A DNA stretch of 64,000 nt from a beta proteobacterium MWH-UniP1 (GTDB lineage: Bacteria; Pseudomonadota; Gammaproteobacteria; Burkholderiales; Burkholderiaceae_A). Below, in pieces: positions 18,339 through 26,999 of the stretch (position 1 is its first letter; every line of letters starts with the position of its first letter). The notes under the pieces are model-generated. The model was not told where the DNA came from. It ran no database searches and was given only the letters and a program-made list of their open reading frames with translations. Location of the stretch: assembly GCA_036362785.1 (NCBI GenBank), contig CP143625.1, positions 124,001-188,000 on the forward strand. The letters run 5' to 3'. The translations under genes were made by a program, and so were the position numbers.

Positions 18339-18815
18339 ATGTTTGATATTGGCTTTTCCGAACTCGTGTTGATCGGCCTGGTGGCCTTGGTGGTGGTTGG
18401 CCCCAAACGCCTTCCCGTCGCCACACGGACGATCGGCACACTCTTGGGCCGGGCCCAGCGCTATGTCAACGATGTGAAGTCTGATATTCAGCGGCAGGTC
18501 GATTTGGAAGAGCTGCGCAAGGTCCAGGCCCAGGTTCAAAACGTGGGCGAACAAATCCAGTCCGGTGTACAAAGCGTTGAAAAAGAAGTAACCGGGGTAA
18601 CGTCCAGCATCACGAGTGCGACGAACGATGTCTGGGAAGGGTTTGACGGTGATTTAAAAGAACCCCAGGCAAGTGGCACGTCTTACCGCGGCGGTGGTTT
18701 TATCAGCGCACCAGAGCCATCCTGGACAGAGCAAAATGAGCAGCGCCGTATCCGCAGCAAGGTCCGCAATCGTCTGCGCAAGCGTTTTCACACCAAACGC
18801 CCACGTGATGAATAA
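18339..18815 (+). CDS. tatB: TatB, twin-arginine translocase subunit
   Basis: A 158-residue TatB: MFDIGFSELVLIGLVALVVV membrane helix, GPKRLPVATRTIG hinge, a long amphipathic helix and a basic C-terminal tail (RNRLRKRFHTKRPRDE). TatB and TatC form the receptor for twin-arginine signal peptides. It lies 97 bases after tatA and 26 before tatC. Confidence 0.95.
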   Translation: MFDIGFSELVLIGLVALVVVGPKRLPVATRTIGTLLGRAQRYVNDVKSDIQRQVDLEELRKVQAQVQNVGEQIQSGVQSVEKEVTGVTSSITSATNDVWEGFDGDLKEPQASGTSYRGGGFISAPEPSWTEQNEQRRIRSKVRNRLRKRFHTKRPRDE

Positions 18816-18841
18816 CCCGCAGTGAAAAGACTTCTAATGTC

Positions 18842-19663
18842 ATGACGCAATCCACAAACGATCCCCAAAATGAGCTCAAGGAAGAGGGCTTTGTCACGCA
18901 CCTGGTAGAGCTGCGGGATCGGCTAATGCGCGCAGCAGGCGCGGTGATCGCTTGCTTTTTGGCGCTGGTGTATTGGGCCCCAGACATTTACTCGGCGCTT
19001 GCCAACCCACTGATTCAAGCATTGCCGGCGGGCACATCCATGATCGCGACCGATGTGACAGCCCCGTTTTTTGTGCCGATGAAAGTCACCATGATGGTGG
19101 CCTTTGTCATCGCCCTGCCTTATGTGCTGTATCAGGCCTGGGCCTTTATTGCGCCGGGGCTCTATGAGCACGAAAAGAAATTAGCGGCCCCCATCATTAT
19201 CAGCAGCTTCGTATTGTTTTTGTTGGGCATGGCCTTTGCCTACTTCTTTGTGTTTCCGGCGGTCTTTAAATTCGTTGCGGCCTACACGCCCGCTGGTGTG
19301 CAGATGGCCACCGATATCGACAAATACCTGAGCTTTGTCATGACCTTATTTCTGGTGTTTGGCCTGTCGTTTGAAACACCTGTGGTCGAGATGGTGTTGG
19401 TGCGATTGGGAATGGTCACGCTGGCCAAACTTAAAGCATTCCGCTCTTATTTCATTGTGATTGCCTTCATTATTGCGGCCATCGTGACGCCCCCTGACGT
19501 CATCAGCCAGTTCATGTTGGCCGTGCCGATGATCCTGCTTTACGAGCTTGGCATGGTGATGTCGAAGTGGATTACACCCCGCGAAAAACTCGCCGAGGCA
19601 GAGGCCCAAGCGCAGGCCGAAGCCGCAGAAGCTGCTGAGGCAGCGCGATCAAATAAAGGCTAA
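18842..19663 (+). CDS. tatC: TatC, twin-arginine translocase core subunit
   Basis: A 273-residue, six-helix membrane protein with FVTHLVELRDRLMRAA at the N-terminus, the conserved TatC signature, and FVFPAVFKFVAAYTP in the periplasmic cap. The tail after residue 245 is an Ala/Glu-rich low-complexity helix. It recognises Tat signals together with TatB. It is convergent with the HtrA-type protease gene, whose stop lies only two bases beyond. Confidence 0.96.
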   Translation: MTQSTNDPQNELKEEGFVTHLVELRDRLMRAAGAVIACFLALVYWAPDIYSALANPLIQALPAGTSMIATDVTAPFFVPMKVTMMVAFVIALPYVLYQAWAFIAPGLYEHEKKLAAPIIISSFVLFLLGMAFAYFFVFPAVFKFVAAYTPAGVQMATDIDKYLSFVMTLFLVFGLSFETPVVEMVLVRLGMVTLAKLKAFRSYFIVIAFIIAAIVTPPDVISQFMLAVPMILLYELGMVMSKWITPREKLAEAEAQAQAEAAEAAEAARSNKG

Positions 19664-19665
19664 CC

Positions 19666-20793
19666 CTATCGCTGCGCTGAACTTGGCCGTTCGGCGATTT
19701 TTACAAGAACCTCAGCAGTTTTCCCTTGCCGCTGTAATTTAAATTTCGCCTGGCTGCCGGGCGAAATCGCGGCAACAGTCTGCATCAGTTCTGTCATATT
19801 GCGGACATTGCGGTCGTTCACGGCCACCACAATATCGCCAGGCTGTATGCCGGCCTGATCGGCTGGCCCATTGCGCAGCACGCCGGCAATCAGGCTGCCA
19901 TCTCCTTCCGGCGCGTCCCGCGGTTCAACGCCGATATAACCGCGGCTGACCTTGCCCTTGGTGACCAGTGCCTCCATGACGGTTCGGGCGGTGTCTGCAG
20001 GAATGGCAAAGCCAATGCCCTGATTGCCGCCCGAGCGCGTGTAGATCGCCGTGTTAATCCCAAGCAGATGCCCCTGGGTATCGACCAAGGCCCCGCCGGA
20101 ATTGCCCGGATTGATGGCTGCATCGGTCTGGATAAAGTTTTCATAGGTGTTGATGCCAAGCCTGGTGCGGCCAAGGGCACTGATGATGCCTTGGGTCACG
20201 GTCTGGCCCACACCAAACGGATTACCAATGGCCAAGACGGTGTCGCCAACCCTGGCATCTGCCGGCCGGCCAAAGGCAATCACGGGTAACTTTGACAGTG
20301 AAATTTTTAATACGGCCAGGTCGGTCTCGGGGTCTGAACCCACCAAGGCGGCCTTGGCCCGCCGGCCGTCGGCCAAGCCCACCTCAATCTGATCGGCCCC
20401 CTGGATCACATGGTGGTTGGTCAACACATAGCCTTTTTCTGACACGATCACCCCAGAGCCTAAGCCAGACGTGGGTTCCCGGCCGGGAGCGTCTTTAAAG
20501 AACCGGCGCAGAATTGGGTCATCCAGCAGGGGGTGGTTCGGGATCTGCTTCTGGGTGGTAAAGATGTAGACCACGGCAGGCATGGCCCGGGCGGCTGCAT
20601 CACGAAAACCGTGCGCAGCAATCGGGGCACCACCTTCACGCAGGCCAAGATCACCGGAACCCGTGAGCGTGGGATTGGTCCCAAGGTTGGCAACCCAATG
20701 GGGCTTGAAGGTCAACACCACGAAAAGTGCCGCCAAAGCCAGGGTTGTTGCCTGAGCGAAAATCAACCAAATGCGTCTTGCCATAGCCGCCAT
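19666..20793 (-). CDS. HtrA/Deg-type periplasmic serine endopeptidase (DegS-like layout)
   Basis: A 375-residue protein with an N-terminal membrane anchor (about residues 7-28), a trypsin-like domain with the triad in LTNHHVIQG (His), TDLAVLKI (Asp) and NPGNSGGALV (Ser), and one PDZ domain (about residues 275-365). One PDZ and an uncleaved anchor resemble DegS rather than DegP. DegS senses misfolded outer-membrane proteins in enterics; whether this homologue does so is unknown. It is divergent from petA across a 75-base shared promoter region and tail-to-tail with tatC. Confidence 0.88.
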   Translation of the reverse strand: MAAMARRIWLIFAQATTLALAALFVVLTFKPHWVANLGTNPTLTGSGDLGLREGGAPIAAHGFRDAAARAMPAVVYIFTTQKQIPNHPLLDDPILRRFFKDAPGREPTSGLGSGVIVSEKGYVLTNHHVIQGADQIEVGLADGRRAKAALVGSDPETDLAVLKISLSKLPVIAFGRPADARVGDTVLAIGNPFGVGQTVTQGIISALGRTRLGINTYENFIQTDAAINPGNSGGALVDTQGHLLGINTAIYTRSGGNQGIGFAIPADTARTVMEALVTKGKVSRGYIGVEPRDAPEGDGSLIAGVLRNGPADQAGIQPGDIVVAVNDRNVRNMTELMQTVAAISPGSQAKFKLQRQGKTAEVLVKIAERPSSAQR

Positions 20794-20868
20794 TATTGCT
20801 GGAACTTACCCCCTTGGCTGGCTTAGAATACGTGTTTGCCCTAATCGTGACTCTAAGGAGGCTTTTTT

Positions 20869-21504
20869 ATGTCTCAGTCCAACCAAGAACTTAGTTTCCC
20901 TCCCTCAACGGACAAGATTGAACCCGAGCGTCGCACCTGGTTGATTGCTTGTGGTGGCGCTGGCGCTGTGGCCGCAGCCGCAACTGCGGTACCCCTGCTG
21001 ACCTCGATGGCCCCTTCTGAAAAGGCCCGTTCTGCTGGCGCACCGGTCGAAGTCGACATTTCGGATATCCCTCCCGGCGGCGTGAAGACCGTGGAGTGGC
21101 GCGGCAAGCCGGTTTGGGTGGTTCGCCGCACGCCCGAAATGCTCGCCAGCCTGGAAAAAATCGAAGGCCAGCTTGCTGACCCCAAATCGGAGCGTACGGC
21201 GCTTCCAGTGCCCGAATACGCCAAAAACCGTCACCGCTCGATCAAACCTGAAATTCTGGTGACCGTTGGTATCTGCACCCACTTGGGCTGCTCGCCGGTC
21301 AACAAGTTTGAAACTGGCAACCAGCCGGGGCTGGATGCCAACTGGCAGGGCGGCTACTTTTGCCCATGTCACGGCTCTACCTTTGACCACGCAGGCCGTG
21401 TGTATGCCAACAAGCCGGCACCCGATAACCTGGAAGTACCCCGCCATATGTATCTGTCGGACACCAAGATCGTGATCGGTAAAGACGAAAAAGGCGAAAC
21501 CTAA
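20869..21504 (+). CDS. petA: Ubiquinol-cytochrome c reductase, Rieske iron-sulfur subunit
   Basis: A 211-residue Rieske protein. The N-terminus carries a twin-arginine type signal anchor (ERRTWLIACGGAGAVAAAA), fitting export by the nearby TatABC. The 2Fe-2S ligands are in CTHLGCSPV and CPCHGSTFD. It moves electrons from ubiquinol to cytochrome c1 in the bc1 complex. A strong AAGGAGG ribosome-binding site sits at about 20855-20861. It is the first gene of petABC. Confidence 0.96.
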   Translation: MSQSNQELSFPPSTDKIEPERRTWLIACGGAGAVAAAATAVPLLTSMAPSEKARSAGAPVEVDISDIPPGGVKTVEWRGKPVWVVRRTPEMLASLEKIEGQLADPKSERTALPVPEYAKNRHRSIKPEILVTVGICTHLGCSPVNKFETGNQPGLDANWQGGYFCPCHGSTFDHAGRVYANKPAPDNLEVPRHMYLSDTKIVIGKDEKGET

Positions 21505-21556
21505 TTCAACTTAAGCGATACCGCGCACAACTCAGAATTGAATCTCGGAGATTTGA

Positions 21557-22960
21557 ATGGCAGCTGAAAAAAACATAACAACCACGGGCCTCTTGGGCTG
21601 GATCGATCATCGATTCCCGCTCACCAAGATGTACAAAGAGCACCTGTCGGAATACTACGCACCGAAAAACTTTAACGTCTGGTATTTCTTTGGCTCACTG
21701 TCCATGGTGGTCTTGGTGCTGCAGATTGTCACCGGCATCTTTTTGACCATGCATTACAAGCCAGACGCATCGCTAAATGCCGCAGGCGTTCCCGTGGCCT
21801 TTGCCAGCGTGGAATACATCATGCGGGAAGTGCCGTTTGGCTGGCTGATCCGTTATCTCCACTCCACGGGCGCCTCAGCGTTTTTCGTGGTGGTGTATCT
21901 GCATATGTGGCGCGGCATGGTCTACGGTTCTTATCGTGCACCACGTGAGTTGATCTGGATCTTTGGCTGTCTGATTTTCTTGATGCTGATGGCAGAAGCC
22001 TTCTTCGGTTACCTGCTTCCCTGGGGCCAGATGTCTTACTGGGGCGCCCAGGTGATTGTGAACCTGTTTGCCGCGATTCCCTTGATTGGTCCTGATCTGT
22101 CGGTCTGGGTCCGTGGCGACTTTGTGGTGGGCGATGCTACTTTGAACCGCTTCTTTGCCTTCCACGTGATCGCCATTCCGCTCGTGTTGGTTGGTTTGGT
22201 CGCGGCCCACATCATCGCCTTGCATGAAGTCGGCTCGAACAATCCCGATGGTGTTGAGATCAAGGCCAAGAAAAATGCCGACGGTATTCCTTTGGACGGC
22301 ATTCCTTTCCATCCCTACTACACGATTCATGACATTCTGGGGATCGCCGGTTTCTTGATTATTTTCTGCGCCATCGTGTTCTTTGCGCCCGAGCTTGGCG
22401 GTTACTTCCTAGAATTCAATAACTTCATTCCGGCTGATCCGCTGGTAACGCCGCCGCACATTGCGCCGGTCTGGTACTTCACGCCGTTTTATTCCATGCT
22501 GCGTGCTGTGACCGATGTCTTTACTTGGGTCATGGTGGGTGGTGCTGCAATTGGTGCAGTGGCGGTGTTGCGTGCCAACTTGTCCATGGTCATGAAGGCC
22601 GGCGGCATTGCTGCTCTGGTGGTGTTAGCCATCACTTTCCGCGTGCTCGATGCCAAGTTCTGGGGTGTTGTGGCGATGGGCGCAGGCGTGGTGATTCTGT
22701 TCTTCCTGCCTTGGTTAGATAAGAGCCCAGTGAAGTCGATTCGCTATCGCCCCATGTGGCAAAAGCTGCTGTACGCCGTGTTTGTGATCAACTTTTTCAT
22801 CCTTGGTTACCTCGGCGTGTTGCCCCCGTTCCCGTTTGGTCAGATGTATTCCTTGGTGGGCACAGTTTTTTACTTCGCGTTCTTTGCTCTGATGCCGCTG
22901 TGGTCAACAATCGGGCAGTTCAAGCCTGTCCCTGACCGCGTTACGTTCAAACCCCATTGA
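21557..22960 (+). CDS. petB: Cytochrome b subunit of bc1 complex
   Basis: A 467-residue polytopic protein with the cytochrome b signature. Haem-ligating histidines are in RYLHSTGASAFF and HMWRG (helix B) and FHVIAIPLV and AAHIIALHEVG (helix D), and the Qo-site PEWY-like loop appears as APVWYFTPFYS. Note PVWY rather than the PEWY found in most bc1 complexes: the usual Glu is Val. The C-terminus extends over several helices. It holds the two b haems and the quinol-oxidising and quinone-reducing sites. Confidence 0.95.
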   Translation: MAAEKNITTTGLLGWIDHRFPLTKMYKEHLSEYYAPKNFNVWYFFGSLSMVVLVLQIVTGIFLTMHYKPDASLNAAGVPVAFASVEYIMREVPFGWLIRYLHSTGASAFFVVVYLHMWRGMVYGSYRAPRELIWIFGCLIFLMLMAEAFFGYLLPWGQMSYWGAQVIVNLFAAIPLIGPDLSVWVRGDFVVGDATLNRFFAFHVIAIPLVLVGLVAAHIIALHEVGSNNPDGVEIKAKKNADGIPLDGIPFHPYYTIHDILGIAGFLIIFCAIVFFAPELGGYFLEFNNFIPADPLVTPPHIAPVWYFTPFYSMLRAVTDVFTWVMVGGAAIGAVAVLRANLSMVMKAGGIAALVVLAITFRVLDAKFWGVVAMGAGVVILFFLPWLDKSPVKSIRYRPMWQKLLYAVFVINFFILGYLGVLPPFPFGQMYSLVGTVFYFAFFALMPLWSTIGQFKPVPDRVTFKPH

Positions 22961-22989
22961 ACCGGCACCATTTTTAAGGAACTACTCAG

Positions 22990-23685
22990 ATGAACATTCA
23001 TAAGTCCCTCCGTAAAGCTCTCGTTGCCGTGTCGGCTGTGGTGACGGTGGCCCTTGCGCCCCAAGCCTTCGCAGCGGTTGGTGCGGCTGCACTGGATGCC
23101 GTGCCGGCAGCCAAGCTTGGCAGCAAGGAAGCCATGCAAAATGGCGCCAAGATTTTTCTTAATACGTGTATCGGCTGCCACGGCATGTCGGCCATGCGTT
23201 ACAGCCGCCTGACTGACATTGGTTTCACCGAAGAGCAGATCAAGGCCATCATGCCCCCTGGCGCAAAGATGGGCGACTACATCCGCACGTCCATGAATCG
23301 CACGGATGCCAAGGGCTGGTTTGGTGCCGCCCCCCCTGATCTTTCCGTGACTGCCCGTGCCCGTTCTTCCGCGGCCGGATCCGGCACAGATTGGGTCTAC
23401 ACCTTCTTGCGCACTTACTATGAAGACCCAACCCGTCCGAGCGGCTGGAACAACAAGACCTTTGTTGGTGTGGGCATGCCCCATGTCTTGTGGGAAGTGC
23501 AAAAGACCAAGTCGCCTGCCGAGTTCGACTCTTATGTCGGTGATCTGGCCTCGTTTTTGGCGTATGCCGCAGAGCCTGCCCAATTCCAACGCAAGACCAT
23601 TGGCATCGTGGTCATGATCTTTTTGGCCATCTTCCTTGTTTTGGCTTGGCGCTTGAACAAGGCCTACTGGAAAAACATCAAGTAA
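22990..23685 (+). CDS. petC: Cytochrome c1
   Basis: A 231-residue precursor: signal peptide ending near AFAA, haem-c motif CIGCHG, the axial Met region VGVGMPHVLWE, and a C-terminal membrane anchor (IGIVVMIFLAIFLVLAWRL). It passes electrons from the Rieske centre to soluble cytochromes c. The two dihaem cytochromes at 25119 and 25775 are possible downstream acceptors. It ends petABC and is followed by a hairpin terminator. Confidence 0.95.
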   Translation: MNIHKSLRKALVAVSAVVTVALAPQAFAAVGAAALDAVPAAKLGSKEAMQNGAKIFLNTCIGCHGMSAMRYSRLTDIGFTEEQIKAIMPPGAKMGDYIRTSMNRTDAKGWFGAAPPDLSVTARARSSAAGSGTDWVYTFLRTYYEDPTRPSGWNNKTFVGVGMPHVLWEVQKTKSPAEFDSYVGDLASFLAYAAEPAQFQRKTIGIVVMIFLAIFLVLAWRLNKAYWKNIK

Positions 23686-23712
23686 TTCCAGGCGGTTGTT
23701 TGCACATTTTCA

Positions 23713-23745
23713 GGGTGGGGCTTACAGCTCCACCCTTCGTTTATT
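23713..23745 (+). terminator. Probable Rho-independent terminator after petABC
   Basis: A nine-base-pair stem (GGGTGGGGC, 23713-23721, with GCTCCACCC, 23727-23735, one G-U pair) and a five-base loop, followed by TTCGTTTATT. It separates petC from sspA, though some read-through to sspA is likely because sspA has no obvious separate promoter. Confidence 0.6.
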
Positions 23746-23762
23746 AAGGAGCCATAAAAATG

Positions 23763-24359
23763 ATGGTGCTCTACTCCGGTACGACCTGCCCTTTTAGTCA
23801 TCGTTGCCGCTTCGTGCTGTTTGAAAAAGGCATGGACTTTGAAATTCGTGACGTGGATCTCTTCAACAAACCCGAAGACATCTCGGTCATGAATCCCTAC
23901 GGCCAAGTGCCCATCCTGGTTGAGCGAGACTTGATCCTGTACGAGTCCAATATCATCAACGAGTACATCGATGAGCGCTTCCCCCACCCGCAGTTGATGC
24001 CGGCCGACCCGGTTCAGCGTGGCCGTGCCCGTCTTCTGTTGTTGAACTTTGAGCGTGAGCTTTTTGTACATGTCGAGGCGCTTGAAAAACAAGACGCCAA
24101 GAAAGTCGACAAGGCCCGCGTTCTGGTGCGCGATCGTCTGGCCCAGCTCGCCCCGGTTGTGACCAAAAACAAATTCATGCTGGGTGAAGAGTTCTCCATG
24201 ATCGATGTGGCCCTGGCCCCATTGTTGTGGCGCCTGGATTACTACGGCATTGAGCTGCCCAAGACGGCTGTGCCTGTACAGAAATACGCCGAGCGCATTT
24301 TTTCGCGGCCAGCGTTTTTCGAGGCACTAACCCCGCCAGAAAAAATCATGCGTCGATGA
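23763..24359 (+). CDS. sspA: Stringent starvation protein A (GST-fold RNA polymerase partner)
   Basis: A 198-residue protein with a thioredoxin-like N-terminal domain (VLYSGTTCPFSHRCRFVLFE) and an all-helical GST C-terminal domain. Placement immediately before sspB and after petC is the standard betaproteobacterial context and supports SspA over a catalytic glutathione transferase. SspA binds RNA polymerase sigma70 in enterics. ATG codons at 23760 and 23763 are adjacent; TAAGGAG (about 23744-23750) serves both. Confidence 0.9.
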   Translation: MVLYSGTTCPFSHRCRFVLFEKGMDFEIRDVDLFNKPEDISVMNPYGQVPILVERDLILYESNIINEYIDERFPHPQLMPADPVQRGRARLLLLNFERELFVHVEALEKQDAKKVDKARVLVRDRLAQLAPVVTKNKFMLGEEFSMIDVALAPLLWRLDYYGIELPKTAVPVQKYAERIFSRPAFFEALTPPEKIMRR

Positions 24360-24425
24360 TCGGCATTCGTCGCTATCGACACAATAGATAGCGCCATATC
24401 TTCGCTGATCACCAACACCGCACAC

Positions 24426-24920
24426 ATGTCTGAAGTCCAACCCAGTTCCACCAAGCCCTACTTGGTCCGCGCCATTCACGAATGGTGCACGGACAATGGG
24501 CTTACCCCCTACCTGGCTGTCTCGGTAACCGAGGGTGTACGCGTGCCTTCCGAGCACGTAAGAAACGGTGAGATTGTGTTGAATATCGGCATGCTGGCCA
24601 CTGACAAACTCGTGATCAGCAACGACGACATTTCTTTTCAGGCGCGCTTTTCAGGCCGTGTTCATCAGATCTTCGTCCCGATGGACAATGTGGTGGCCAT
24701 CTACGCGAAAGAAACGGGCAACGGCATGGCCTTTGAAGTGCCCAAGGCCATGGCAGAATCAGAGCCGAGACTTCAGGCCGTGGGTTCGGCCACGGAAGCC
24801 GACGAAGGCCACGCAATGCCCGAGCAAGACGTTCAGGAATTCACCACAGCGGAATCAAGCGAAGCGCCACCGGCCCCAAAACCAACGGGCGGGCGGCCAA
24901 AACTGACTCGCGTAAAATAA
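24426..24920 (+). CDS. sspB: SspB, ClpXP specificity-enhancing factor
   Basis: A 164-residue protein with the SspB fold over residues 1-105 (KPYLVRAIHEWCTDNGLTPY; NIGMLATDKL; SFQARFSGR) and a flexible, acidic linker ending in a basic C-terminal tail (RPKLTRVK) that resembles the ClpX-docking module. SspB tethers ssrA-tagged peptides to ClpXP. It is the last gene before tRNA-Thr. Confidence 0.93.
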   Translation: MSEVQPSSTKPYLVRAIHEWCTDNGLTPYLAVSVTEGVRVPSEHVRNGEIVLNIGMLATDKLVISNDDISFQARFSGRVHQIFVPMDNVVAIYAKETGNGMAFEVPKAMAESEPRLQAVGSATEADEGHAMPEQDVQEFTTAESSEAPPAPKPTGGRPKLTRVK

Positions 24921-24953
24921 GGGGCACATTCGGAAGTTCAGGCCGTACACAAC

Positions 24954-25029
<76 letters not shown>

Positions 25030-25118
25030 TTAAATCGCCTGGGTTTTCCGTTGTAGTGTTTCTTGGTTGTGGCGACACTTGATCAATAACAGGTGCGCAG
25101 TCCTGGGAGGGACAGGAA

Positions 25119-25778
25119 ATGAACAAAGCCTGCTGTTGTAGTGGCCGCGAATTCTGGAAATCCGCAACGGCGTTGGCCGTGTGGGCATTAAGTGGGTTTG
25201 CCCTGATCGCACTGCCCACAGCGAGTTTCGCCCAGACCCTTGCTCCTGAAAAACTCCAACTCTGCGCGAGTTGCCATGGTGCCAATGGCGCATCATCCAC
25301 AACACCAGACATTCCTTTTTTGGCCGGGCTTCAGCCGACGTACTTTGCCCGTCAGATGGCAGATTTCAAAAGCGGCAAGCGTAAATCAGCCGTCATGCAA
25401 GGCATCATGGCGAGCATTGATGAAAAAGATTTCCAGGAATACGCCAACTATTTTCGGGCACAAAAACCACCTGCACCAGGAAAAGGTGACGCCAAAATAA
25501 CCGGCCAGGGTAAAGAAATTTATTTTGAAGGTGTTGTGGGTACGGCGGTGCCAGCCTGTTCGGGTTGCCACAACGACGACGGCACCGGCACAAATCGGTA
25601 CCCAAGGCTTGCTGGCCAAAATCCAACCTACACAATTCAACAAATGCTGGCCTATAAAAATGGTCAGCGTGACAATGATGATCGCGGCCTGATGCGTGCT
25701 GTGGCCCAGCGTATGAGTGAAGCGGAAATTCGTGCGGTGTCGGAATTTATCGTCACCATGAAAGGGGATACAGAATGA
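25119..25778 (+). CDS. Dihaem cytochrome c (cytochrome c4/c553-like)
   Basis: A 219-residue exported protein. Two class-I cytochrome c domains each have a CxxCH: CASCHG at residues 49-53 and CSGCHN at 147-151, each with a later Met region (ADFKSGKRKSAVMQGIM; LMRAVAQRMSE). The signal region (about residues 14-38) is preceded by an unusual CCC triplet at residues 5-7. It probably carries electrons in the periplasm between bc1 and an oxidase. It overlaps the next cytochrome gene by four bases. Confidence 0.9.
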   Translation: MNKACCCSGREFWKSATALAVWALSGFALIALPTASFAQTLAPEKLQLCASCHGANGASSTTPDIPFLAGLQPTYFARQMADFKSGKRKSAVMQGIMASIDEKDFQEYANYFRAQKPPAPGKGDAKITGQGKEIYFEGVVGTAVPACSGCHNDDGTGTNRYPRLAGQNPTYTIQQMLAYKNGQRDNDDRGLMRAVAQRMSEAEIRAVSEFIVTMKGDTE

Positions 25779-26542
25779 GACTCACCAAAACCAAAAGCAA
25801 TCTAGTTCAGCGCGGCACCATGTCTTTTGGCATGGCCCTCGGCCTTTTTGTTGTTGGTCTCACTGTCGCAATCTCATCAGCCAAGTCGGCAGAGCCTGCG
25901 CCCAGTCCTCAGGTCTATGGCGGCAAGACCTATGAGTGGGGAAAGCTTTTGCCAGAGCAGGTTGAGATTTTTAAGCTCACGGGGAATATGGAAAACGGGA
26001 AAGAAGCCTTTCGTGGCTGCCGAGGCTGCCACAAGGCTGACGCCGGTGGACTATTAGACGGCACCTATCCGCGGCTGACCGGCCAACATGCTAGCGTGGT
26101 GATCAAGCAAGTCACCGAGGTTCGCGCGGGTATTCGCGTGAACCCAAAGATGGAGCCGTTTTCCAATGACCATGCGGTCACCCCACAAGAGATTGCGGAT
26201 ATTGCTGTGTATGTAGAGTCACTGCAGACCACACGTGAAAATGGCAAAGGATCCGGCTTGGCGTTGGCGCGGGGCAAGGCCCTGTACGACGGGGGTAACT
26301 GTGCCACCTGCCACGGCCAATTCGGCGAGGGTCAGGCCAGTATGGCTTATCCCGTGATTGCCGCCCAGCATTACGGCTATCTGGTGCGCGAGATGGAATA
26401 CATCCAGAAGGGCATCCGCGGTAACTCCCATCCGAAGATGGTCAAGGCGATTGAGAAATACACCCGCGAAGATATCGAAGCGGTGTCCGATTACATCTCA
26501 AGAATGCCTGACTATCGGCTGGCCAAGCAGGTTAAGAAATAA
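25775..26542 (+). CDS. Dihaem cytochrome c, second of pair
   Basis: A 255-residue exported protein with haem motifs CRGCHK (residues 82-86) and CATCHG (176-180). A hydrophobic signal segment lies at about residues 17-37 and a Tyr-rich region (YGGKTYEWGKLLPEQVEIF) precedes the first haem domain. Gene overlap with the upstream dihaem cytochrome suggests both act together. The specific partner (oxidase, denitrification enzyme or thiosulfate system) cannot be told from the window. Confidence 0.88.
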   Translation: MRLTKTKSNLVQRGTMSFGMALGLFVVGLTVAISSAKSAEPAPSPQVYGGKTYEWGKLLPEQVEIFKLTGNMENGKEAFRGCRGCHKADAGGLLDGTYPRLTGQHASVVIKQVTEVRAGIRVNPKMEPFSNDHAVTPQEIADIAVYVESLQTTRENGKGSGLALARGKALYDGGNCATCHGQFGEGQASMAYPVIAAQHYGYLVREMEYIQKGIRGNSHPKMVKAIEKYTREDIEAVSDYISRMPDYRLAKQVKK

Positions 26543-26560
26543 CACTTTGCCTGGCGCGTT

Positions 26561-26596
26561 AGATTCGCCAAACACGCTTGTGCGCTTGGCGAATCT
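26561..26596. terminator. Long inverted repeat, probable bidirectional terminator
   Basis: AGATTCGCCAA (26561-26571) and TTGGCGAATCT (26586-26596) are perfectly complementary over 11 bases, with an inner CAC-GCTT-GTG mini-stem. It lies between two convergent genes (cytochrome c and grxD). There is no long T-run on either side, so it may stop transcription poorly or mainly protect mRNA 3' ends. Confidence 0.6.
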
Positions 26597-26614
26597 CATT
26601 GCGATATAGCGTTG

Positions 26615-26938
26615 TTAACCCGTGGCGCCAGCAGCGTCCAGGGTCTTTTTTAATTCGCCACTTTCATACATCTCACCCATGATGTCGGCACCACCAATGA
26701 ACTCGCCGCTGACATAGAGTTGGGGTACGGTGGGCCAGTTGGAGTAGTCCTTCACGCCTTGGCGAATTTCTTCGTCTTCCAGCACGTTGACCGTCACCAC
26801 GTTTTTCACACCACAGGCTTTCAGCAACTGCACAGCCCGGCCCGAAAAACCACATTGCGGAAACTGTGCGGTGCCTTTCATGAACAGCACGACTGGGTGT
26901 TCGGTAACTGTTTTATGAATAAATTCTTTTGCGTCCAT
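26615..26938 (-). CDS. grxD: Monothiol glutaredoxin (Grx4-like)
   Basis: A 107-residue monothiol glutaredoxin with the CGFS active site (FPQCGFSGRAVQLL), the glutathione-binding NWPTVPQLYVSGEFIGGAD and a C-terminal GG-type region. It shares Fe-S clusters with BolA-family proteins, one of which is encoded at 9317. The ATG at 26938 gives the normal N-terminus (MDAKEFIHKTV) and is chosen over a longer reading from 27031 that overlaps prmC. Confidence 0.94.
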   Translation of the reverse strand: MDAKEFIHKTVTEHPVVLFMKGTAQFPQCGFSGRAVQLLKACGVKNVVTVNVLEDEEIRQGVKDYSNWPTVPQLYVSGEFIGGADIMGEMYESGELKKTLDAAGATG

Positions 26939-26999
26939 AAGCGTTCTCCAAAGATGGGGAAAGTGTACTGCACCAAGGTCCAGCCGGCGCGTTAATCGT

